Below are positions 30,808 through 35,756 of a stretch of DNA of 35,756 bases, piece by piece. The stretch is from Promicromonospora panici (GTDB taxonomy: Bacteria > Actinomycetota > Actinomycetes > Actinomycetales > Cellulomonadaceae). How positions within the stretch are numbered: position 1 is the first letter of the stretch; every line of letters begins with the position of its first letter. The stretch covers positions 1 to 35,756 of the forward strand of contig NZ_UWYY01000035.1 of NCBI RefSeq assembly GCF_900608595.1. The letters run 5' to 3'. A model generated the notes under the pieces. It was not told where the DNA came from, did no database searches, and saw only the letters and a program-made list of their open reading frames with translations. The position numbers and the translations under genes were made by a program.

Positions 30808-30833
30808 TTAGCATCGCCAGATGGCGATGATAG
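30808..30833. promoter_or_regulatory. 12-2-12 ArsR/SmtB-type operator over a leaderless start
   Basis: The arms 30808-30819 and 30822-30833 match at 10 of 12 positions, with a perfect core CATCGCCA-GA-TGGCGATG. A -10 box TAGCAT (30809-30814) lies 6 nt before ATG 30821, so the transcript likely starts at the ATG. A bound repressor would cover both -10 box and start codon. This geometry matches known SmtB/CmtR-type operators. Confidence 0.65.
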
Positions 30834-31225
30834 AGGCGGGTAGCGATACAGTCCCCGACGAGGCTGCGGCGATGGCCGTGGCCGCCTGTCTGTTCCACGG
30901 GTTCTCGGACCCCTCGCGGCTCGCGATCCTGCGGCACCTCGCGCTCGGTGAGCACCGCGTGGTGGACTTGACCGGGCACCTGGGCCTGGCGCAGTCGACG
31001 GTCTCCAAGCACCTCGCTTGCCTGCGCGACTGCGGGCTGGTCGAGTCGCGGCCCGAGGGCCGGGCGTCGATGTTCTCGCTGACCCATCCGGAGGCGACGC
31101 TCGCGGTGCTGGAGTCCGCCGAGCGGCTGCTCTCGCTGACCGGCGACGCCGTGGCGCTGTGCCCGGTGTACGGGGTCGACGGTTCCGCGATGCACACTTC
31201 CGTGCCCGCCGGGCTCGCGTCGTGA
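30821..31225 (+). CDS. ArsR family metal sensor, CmtR-like (Cd/Pb type)
   Basis: This 134-residue winged-helix regulator has the recognition region LGLAQSTVSKHLACLRDCGLVESRPEGRAS. The Cys-x3-Cys pair Cys67/Cys71 in ACLRDCG corresponds to the Cys57/Cys61 metal ligands of Mycobacterium tuberculosis CmtR, and Cys114 near the C-terminus could be the third ligand. I therefore predict sensing of Cd(II) or Pb(II), with Zn possible. An additional Cys23 lies near the N-terminus. The gene starts at a likely leaderless ATG 30821 inside its own operator, with ATG 30827 as an alternative. It heads an operon with two cation transporters and overlaps the first by 4 nt. Confidence 0.9.
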   Translation: MAMIEAGSDTVPDEAAAMAVAACLFHGFSDPSRLAILRHLALGEHRVVDLTGHLGLAQSTVSKHLACLRDCGLVESRPEGRASMFSLTHPEATLAVLESAERLLSLTGDAVALCPVYGVDGSAMHTSVPAGLAS

Positions 31226-31941
31226 GCGGGGCGGGGCAGGCGACGTCGCGGCGGGCGGATCCCGCGGAGGTCGAGCGCCTGACCCGGCGCGGACTGCGCC
31301 TGGCCCAGTTCACGGTCGCCTACAACGTGGTCGAGGGTGTCGTGGCGATCATCGCCGGCGTCCTCGCCGGGCTGGTCTCGGTGATCGGGTTCGGCATCGA
31401 CTCCGGGATCGAGTCGATCGCGGCGGTGCTCGTGGGCCTGCGCCTGGCCGCGCGGCTGCGGCACGGCGAGGCTGACGAGCGCAAGGAGCGGCTCACCCTC
31501 CGGCTCGTCGCGATCACGTTCTTCCTGCTGGCCGGGTACGTCACCGTCGAGGGCATCCGCAGCCTGGTGGCCGGCGAGACGCCGGAGCGCTCATCGCTCG
31601 CGATCGGGCTCCTGGTCGCCTCGCTCGTCGTGATGCCGCTGCTGGCCGAGGCGAAGCGGCGTGTCGGCGTGGCCCTGGCCGACCCGCTGATCCTGGCCGA
31701 CGCCGCCGAGACCCGGATCTGCGTCCTGCTGTCCGTGTCGACGCTGCTCGGCCTCGTCGTCTTCGCGCTGACGGGCGCCGGCTGGGTCGACGCGGTGGCC
31801 GGCTTCGTCATCGCGGCGTTCGCCATCCACGAGGGGCGCGAGGCGTGGGAGGGCGAGCTGGCCCACGACCACGGTCACGACGATCACGATCATGACGACC
31901 ACGACGTCGTCGGTAACGGCAGGGCAGCCACCGATGGCTGA
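31222..31941 (+). CDS. Cation transporter, CDF-like, with His/Asp-rich C-terminal tail
   Basis: This 239-residue membrane protein has about six helices and starts at GTG 31222, overlapping the sensor gene stop by 4 nt (GTGA). TM2 contains IDSGIESIA, an Asp-x3-Glu variation on the CDF metal site. The TM5 region reads LADAAETRICVLLS. A C-terminal tail of alternating His and Asp (HDHGHDDHDHDDHD) probably binds metal in the cytoplasm. The fold agrees with cation diffusion facilitator-like efflux proteins found next to CmtR-type regulators. It should export a divalent metal, but which one is unclear. Confidence 0.85.
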   Translation: MSGAGQATSRRADPAEVERLTRRGLRLAQFTVAYNVVEGVVAIIAGVLAGLVSVIGFGIDSGIESIAAVLVGLRLAARLRHGEADERKERLTLRLVAITFFLLAGYVTVEGIRSLVAGETPERSSLAIGLLVASLVVMPLLAEAKRRVGVALADPLILADAAETRICVLLSVSTLLGLVVFALTGAGWVDAVAGFVIAAFAIHEGREAWEGELAHDHGHDDHDHDDHDVVGNGRAATDG

Positions 31942-32869
31942 CCACAACCACGGCGGACACTCGCACGGTGGCGCCCACGGTGCGCAGGGCGGTCGGCGGC
32001 GTCTGGCCGTCGCGTTCGGGATCACGGCATCGGTCTTCGCGGCCCAGGCCGTGGGCGCCCTGCTCACCGGGAGCCTCGCGCTGCTGGTCGACACCGCGCA
32101 CATGCTCACCGACGTCGCGGGCCTGGCCATCGCCCTGTTCGCCGCGTCGCTCGCGCTGCGGCCGCCGTCGCCGCGCCGGACCTGGGGCTTCCGGCGCGCC
32201 GAGGTGCTGGCCGCGCTCGCCCAGGCCGCCGTGCTGCTCGCCGTCGGCGTCTATGCCGTCGTCGAGGGCGTGAGCCGCCTGGCCGGCCCGGCCGAGGCGC
32301 CGGGGCCGGGCCTGCTGGTATTCGGCATCGTGGGCCTCGCCGGGAACGTCGTGGCGCTGCTGGTGCTGGCGGGCGGCAGGTCGGCGTCGCTCAACCTGCG
32401 CGCCGCCTTCCTGGAGGTGATGAACGACGCGCTCGGGTCGGTGGCGGTGATCGTGGCCGCCGTCGTGATCGCCACGACCGGATGGCAGCGGGCCGACGCC
32501 GTCGCCGGGCTCGTCATCGCGCTGCTGATCCTGCCGCGGGCGGTCCGGCTCCTGGTCGACTCGGCGAACGTACTGCTGGAGTCCACGCCGTCCGGCATCG
32601 ACCTGGACCAGGTCCGGGCCCGCCTGCTCGAGGTGGACCACGTCGAGGACGTTCATGACCTGCACGCCTCCCTCGTCGCCACCGGGCTACCGATCATCAG
32701 CGCGCATGTAGTGGTGCGGGACGTCTGCTTCCGCGACGGGCACGCGCCCCCGGTCCTCGATGCCCTGCAGCGGTGCGTCGCCACCCAGTTCGACGTGCCG
32801 GTGGAGCACTCGACCTTTCAGCTCGAGCCCGCCGAGCATGCCCGCCACGAGGCACCGACGCACGCGTGA
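31934..32869 (+). CDS. CDF family zinc/cadmium efflux transporter (CzcD-like)
   Basis: This 311-residue CzcD-type transporter has a His-rich N-terminus (DHNHGGHSHGGAHG), six TM helices, and a C-terminal cytoplasmic domain of about 90 residues starting near DLDQVRARLLEVDHVEDVHDLH. TM2 has the canonical His-x3-Asp (AHMLTD). TM5 has Glu-x3-Asp (LEVMNDALGS), where ZitB-type proteins have His-x3-Asp. It should export Zn(II), Cd(II) or similar against protons. ATG 31934 overlaps the end of the preceding gene by 8 nt, so the three-gene operon sensor-CDF-CDF is tightly coupled. Confidence 0.93.
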   Translation: MADHNHGGHSHGGAHGAQGGRRRLAVAFGITASVFAAQAVGALLTGSLALLVDTAHMLTDVAGLAIALFAASLALRPPSPRRTWGFRRAEVLAALAQAAVLLAVGVYAVVEGVSRLAGPAEAPGPGLLVFGIVGLAGNVVALLVLAGGRSASLNLRAAFLEVMNDALGSVAVIVAAVVIATTGWQRADAVAGLVIALLILPRAVRLLVDSANVLLESTPSGIDLDQVRARLLEVDHVEDVHDLHASLVATGLPIISAHVVVRDVCFRDGHAPPVLDALQRCVATQFDVPVEHSTFQLEPAEHARHEAPTHA

Positions 32870-33012
32870 CTCTCGCCGATACGCCCAGAACTGTCCTGCT
32901 CAGCGGACCGCCGGCCACGCCGTAGAGTGGCGACCTCGTTCATTTCCGGCAGGCGCGGTCGCCCTCCCACGGGTGGTGCTACCGCGGCTGGCCCGTTGAT
33001 CTGGAGTGCCAC
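32870..33012. other. Spacer between czcD-like gene and nitrilase fragment
   Basis: I read all three forward frames of this 143-bp spacer. None encodes the missing nitrilase N-terminus, and no convincing promoter or hairpin is seen. Confidence 0.5.
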
Positions 33013-33393
33013 ATGCCAGGACCGCTCACTGTCGCCGTCGCCCCGGGCGAGAAGCCGGCGGTCATGGTCCTCGACGGGTGGAGGCTGGGGCTTGCCATCT
33101 GCTTCGATGCCGCTACGCCGCAACATGCCGCGGACACTGCGGCGCTGGGTATGGACGCCTACGTGGCGAGCACCCTCTACGGCGCGAGCCCTGATTCGCC
33201 GGCCCGCCGCGATGGGCACATGCGGGATCGGGCGGCCGCACACGGGATCTGGGTGGTGCTGTCGACCGCCGCAGGGCCGAGCGGGGAGTTCGCGGAGACC
33301 TCTGGTGGCTCCGGAGTCTGGGCACCAGGCGGGAACCTGCACGTCCAGGCGGGAACTCGAGCGGGAGACGTAGCGGTCGCGACCCTCACCTGA
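33013..33393 (+). pseudogene. Carbon-nitrogen hydrolase (nitrilase) C-terminal fragment
   Basis: The 126-residue frame matches the second half of a nitrilase-superfamily amidohydrolase. It has catalytic Cys30 in GLAICFDAATPQHA, then DAYVASTLY, the HMRDRAAAHGIWVVLS block and the closing GGSGVWAPGGNL segment. The first half, with the catalytic Glu and Lys, is missing, since full-length proteins have about 250 residues or more. A lone second half should be inactive in hydrolysis. Translation from ATG 33013 is possible, as the frame is intact to its stop, so it could be a recent deletion. It lies downstream of the metal operon and converges on a TetR gene. Confidence 0.7.
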
Positions 33394-33453
33394 CCGTCGG
33401 ACCGTTTGGCCGCCGGCGGCGCCTCGTTCGATCTCCCCGGTCCCCGAACAACC

Positions 33454-34089
33454 TCAGGCATCGTCAGGTGCAGGTGGAGCGCCCGCGTCGCTGCAGACGC
33501 GCTCGACCAGGTAGCGCCAGCCCGCCTCGAAGCGCTTGGTGGGCGCTGGGCTGTTCGGCCCGGGGCTCTGGAAGGGCTGGTTCAGGAGCGGGCCCTCCAG
33601 CGCGAACGTGAGCTGGCCGGCGAGCAGGTCGATGTCGGCGCGCGGCAGCTCGATCTCTCGCAGCAGGATCCGGATGTGGATCTCGGACAGTGGAGGCCGG
33701 CGAGGGCCGCCCTGCTTGCGGCCGTCGATCGCCGCCCGGGCAATCTCGTGGTTCTGCGCGAGGAAGCGGATGCGGGCGGAGCCGTAGGCGATGAGGCGGT
33801 CCACGGGCGGCGCGCCGGGGCCGAGCGGCGGCGGGCCGGTGAGGATCTCCTGCTGCAGGGTGCGCTCGTTGTCGTCCAGAACCGCCTGGAAGATCCCGGC
33901 CCGGCTACCGAATCGCCGGAACACGGTGCCCTTGCCGAGCCCGGAGCGTTCGGCCAGCCGGTCCATCGTGAGGGCGTCGGAGCCCGCCTCGGCGAGGAGC
34001 TCGCGGGCGGTGGCGAGGAGCAGCTGCCGGTTGCGGGCCGCGTCGGCCCGCTCCGGTTGTGGCGTGCCCCACATCAGCGGTGTGCTCAT
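33454..34089 (-). CDS. TetR family transcriptional regulator
   Basis: This 211-residue regulator has a helix-turn-helix at about 35-60 (LTMDRLAERSGLGKGTVFRRFGSRAGIFQAVL) and a helical C-terminal domain of the type with HEIARAAIDGRKQG. The start is ATG 34089. A -10 box TAGCAT (34101-34096) lies 6 nt before it, so the message is probably leaderless, as for the CmtR-like gene. It is divergent from the F420-type nitroreductase gene across an 85-bp spacer with a perfect 26-bp TetR-type operator. It should repress that gene and itself. The ligand is unknown. Confidence 0.92.
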   Translation of the reverse strand: MSTPLMWGTPQPERADAARNRQLLLATARELLAEAGSDALTMDRLAERSGLGKGTVFRRFGSRAGIFQAVLDDNERTLQQEILTGPPPLGPGAPPVDRLIAYGSARIRFLAQNHEIARAAIDGRKQGGPRRPPLSEIHIRILLREIELPRADIDLLAGQLTFALEGPLLNQPFQSPGPNSPAPTKRFEAGWRYLVERVCSDAGAPPAPDDA

Positions 34090-34111
34090 GCCCGGATGCT
34101 ATCGACGATCC

Positions 34112-34137
34112 CCTAAGCGGGGTAAAGTCCGCTTAGG
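34112..34137. promoter_or_regulatory. TetR operator CCTAAGCGG-N8-CCGCTTAGG
   Basis: Perfect 9-bp arms (34112-34120, 34129-34137) with an 8-nt spacer lie in the tetR/nitroreductase divergent spacer. They cover a TAAAGT box (34123-34128) that could be the -10 of the nitroreductase. The size and position are textbook for a TetR dimer site. Confidence 0.75.
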
Positions 34138-34156
34138 TCGGCCAGCGTGGCCGACC
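34136..34156 (+). other. Leader hairpin of the nitroreductase mRNA
   Basis: GGTCGGCC (34136-34143) and GGCCGACC (34149-34156) form a perfect 8-bp stem with a 5-nt loop, just downstream of the operator and 18 nt before the start codon. It may stabilise the 5' end or affect translation. Confidence 0.4.
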
Positions 34157-34174
34157 AGGACGCATGGGGGCGAG

Positions 34175-34606
34175 ATGGCAGACATGAACAGCGAGATCAT
34201 CGAGGCGTACCGGGCCAGGTCGGGCGTGCTGGGTGACGACGTCATGGGCGGGCACTTCACCGGCAAGCGCCTGGTGCTGCTGCACCATGTCGGGCGCGTC
34301 AGCGGCAAGGAGTACGTGACGCCGCTCGTGGCCGCGGCCGACGGCGACGCCTACGTCATCTGCGGCTCGCTCGGCGGCGCGCCGAAGGACCCGGCCTGGG
34401 TGGCGAACGTCGAGGACGGCCCCGGCGAAGCCACCATCGAGCTCGGCGCCAAGACGCTCCGCGTGACCACCACGGTGGTGCGTCCGACGTCGTCCGAGTG
34501 GGAGCGGCTCTACGGCATCTGGGCCGAGTACTGGCCGGACGCCAAGGAGTACGAGACCCACACCGACCGCAAGTTCCCGGTCATCCGGCTCGTGCCCCAG
34601 CCCTGA
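34175..34606 (+). CDS. Nitroreductase/quinone reductase family protein (F420-dependent DDN type)
   Basis: This 143-residue protein has the split-barrel flavin/deazaflavin-binding fold of the DDN family: a helical N-terminus, then GKRLVLLHHVGRVSGKEYVTPLV, PKDPAWVANVEDGPGEATIELG and a C-terminal PVIRLVP strand. The pattern L-L-x-T/H-x-G-R-x-S-G-x-x-x-x-T-P-L and the P-x-W-x-x-N segment identify the family. Members use reduced F420 to reduce quinones or nitro compounds at the membrane. ATG 34175 has GGGGG 4 nt upstream, with ATG 34184 as an alternative. It is controlled by the divergent TetR gene and converges on the epoxide hydrolase gene with 2 nt between them. Confidence 0.88.
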   Translation: MADMNSEIIEAYRARSGVLGDDVMGGHFTGKRLVLLHHVGRVSGKEYVTPLVAAADGDAYVICGSLGGAPKDPAWVANVEDGPGEATIELGAKTLRVTTTVVRPTSSEWERLYGIWAEYWPDAKEYETHTDRKFPVIRLVPQP

Positions 34607-34608
34607 GC

Positions 34609-35736
34609 TCAGCCTTCCAGCGACCGGACGAAGTCTCGTACACGTACCGCCATCTCGTTCGGCACCTCCGCGACCGTGAAGTGCCCGCCCTCGTCGAGGC
34701 GGTCGAACACGCGCAGGCCGAGGTAGTGGCTGCGCGCGAGCGACTCGGGGTACGTCGCCTCGTGTCGCTGGATGAGAACGGCCGCGGGCACGGTGGTCGG
34801 CGGGATCGGGCCGGGCTGGTCGGCGCCCTCGTAGTACGAGCGGAACGACGACGCGATCGTCTGCGTCGCCCAGTAGATCGTCGCCTCCGTGAGGATGCGG
34901 TCCCGCGAGATACGCCGCTCCACCGCTCGCGGATCGCCGGGCGGGGTGTCGCTCCACTCGACGAGCTTCTCCGTGAGCCAGGCCAGCAGGCCGGCGGGGG
35001 AGTCGTTGAGCGCGGTCGCCAGCGTATCGGGTCTGGTGGCCTGGACGTGGCCGTAGGCGCCTTCGCTCTGGTGCCGTGCGGCGATCCCGTCGAAGAACGT
35101 GGTGACGTCCGGGTCGTCGAGAGCGGCACGTTCCTCGGCGGTGGGGAAGTGCGCGTGCGTCGCTACGATCCCAGCCACGTGCTCGGGAAAGCTGGCGGCG
35201 ATCAGGTCGCTGACGTTCGCCGTGACGTCCTCGCCGTACGTGACGTACCGCTCGTACCCGAGCACGTCCGTCATGAGCGCGTGCATGGTGGTGGCCAGCC
35301 GCTTCTCCGACATCTCGCCGCTGGCGTAGGGCGACGAGAACCCGAACCCGGGCAGGCTCGCGACGACCACGTGGAAGTCGGGCAGCAGGTCCGCGAAGTC
35401 GAGCTGTAGCGCGAACGTGTGCGGCCAGCCGTGCAGCACCAGGAGCGCCGGGGCGTCCGCGGCGTCCGCGCGCAGGTGTACGAAGTGCAGGTCGACGTCG
35501 TCCAGCTCGGCGATGTACTGCGGGTGCCCGTTGAGCCAGGCCTCCCGCGAGCGCCAGTCCCAGCTGATCCACTGGTCGACGAGCTCGCGCAGGTAGGCGG
35601 CGCTCATGCCCGACGGCGGACGCCGGGGCGAGTCGTCGGGGATCCGGCTGCGCGCGAGCCGCTCGCGCAGGTCGGCGAGGACCTGGTCGGGCACGTGGAT
35701 CGTGAAGGGCCGGGGCTCGCTGGCGGGTCTGCTCAT
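34609..35736 (-). CDS. Epoxide hydrolase family protein (alpha/beta hydrolase)
   Basis: This 375-residue protein has the N-terminal epoxide hydrolase domain (PFTIHVPDQVLADLRERLARSRIPDD and later YLRELVDQWISWDWR). The alpha/beta-hydrolase core follows, with the HGWP oxyanion motif (102-105) and SLPGFGFSSP. The nucleophile elbow reads TYGEDVTANV, with Asp170 at the expected position, but GED-V instead of the usual GGD-W-G. A catalytic His lies near 352 (GGHFTVAEVP). It should open epoxides or hydrolyse related esters in the cytosol, although the altered elbow may change activity. ATG 35736 is 20 nt from the window edge, so its promoter is outside. Confidence 0.88.
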   Translation of the reverse strand: MSRPASEPRPFTIHVPDQVLADLRERLARSRIPDDSPRRPPSGMSAAYLRELVDQWISWDWRSREAWLNGHPQYIAELDDVDLHFVHLRADAADAPALLVLHGWPHTFALQLDFADLLPDFHVVVASLPGFGFSSPYASGEMSEKRLATTMHALMTDVLGYERYVTYGEDVTANVSDLIAASFPEHVAGIVATHAHFPTAEERAALDDPDVTTFFDGIAARHQSEGAYGHVQATRPDTLATALNDSPAGLLAWLTEKLVEWSDTPPGDPRAVERRISRDRILTEATIYWATQTIASSFRSYYEGADQPGPIPPTTVPAAVLIQRHEATYPESLARSHYLGLRVFDRLDEGGHFTVAEVPNEMAVRVRDFVRSLEG

Positions 35737-35756
35737 GGAGACGACGTTAAGCCGCA

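Noticed and set aside
32870..33012. Missing nitrilase N-terminus hidden by a frameshift
   Set aside because: All three forward frames were read and none gives the expected Glu- or Lys-containing segments, so a deletion fits better than a frameshift.
1..35756. tRNA, rRNA and CRISPR arrays
   Set aside because: No cloverleaf, rRNA core sequence or regularly spaced repeat was seen in any spacer. Spacers are all under about 250 bp.

Overview
The window is a 35.8 kb piece of a very GC-rich chromosome. Codon third positions are almost all G or C, GTG starts are common and one TTG start is clear, several genes look leaderless, and there are WYL, DUF222/HNH, F420-type nitroreductase and DrrAB-like genes. 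Together these suggest an actinobacterium, probably of the Micrococcales (Promicromonosporaceae/Cellulomonadaceae-like). The assignment to order is inference. I see no rRNA, tRNA, CRISPR array, insertion sequence or phage gene.

Layout. 1-2.8 kb: the 5' part of a DUF222/HNH gene, a patatin-like lipase and a TetR gene. 2.8-7.8 kb: an FAD monooxygenase facing that TetR gene, a CDF-like membrane protein, and a DrrAB-type ABC exporter facing a WYL regulator. 7.8-9.9 kb: a secreted NlpC/P60 peptidase, a His-rich small membrane protein and an unrecognised cytosolic protein. 9.9-13.9 kb: a CitA/DcuS-type two-component system facing dctA. 14.1-15.1 kb: a lipoprotein class A beta-lactamase. 15.2-19.0 kb: an SDR-SDR-TetR operon, then an HxlR regulator facing an SDR-like protein. 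19.0-30.7 kb: a hexarate (glucarate/galactarate/talarate) catabolic region. 30.8-32.9 kb: a CmtR-like metal sensor with two cation transporters. 32.9-35.7 kb: a nitrilase remnant, a TetR regulator facing an F420-type nitroreductase, and an epoxide hydrolase.

The most coherent system is the hexarate region. Glucarate dehydratase (GudD) and a talarate/galactarate dehydratase-like enzyme would both yield 5-dehydro-4-deoxyglucarate. The KdgD-type dehydratase/decarboxylase turns this into 2,5-dioxopentanoate, and the aldehyde dehydrogenase oxidises that to 2-oxoglutarate. A LysR gene lies between the catabolic operon and a divergent TctCBA tripartite transporter operon that ends in a universal stress protein. 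The promoters of the catabolic operon and the transporter operon share a 55-bp sequence (39 of 55 positions by hand count) with aligned -35 and -10 boxes. I therefore infer that one regulator, probably the LysR, controls both, and that TctCBA imports a hexarate. A GntR regulator and its own inverted-repeat operator govern the second dehydratase.

Many divergent gene pairs carry visible operators: a 9-8-9 perfect repeat at TetR/nitroreductase, a 12-2-12 repeat at the CmtR start, a 44-bp nested palindrome at the SDR operon, and a tandem direct repeat plus 12-bp palindrome at dctA. Two copies of a roughly 70-bp palindromic repeat follow stop codons at 28.5 and 30.7 kb.
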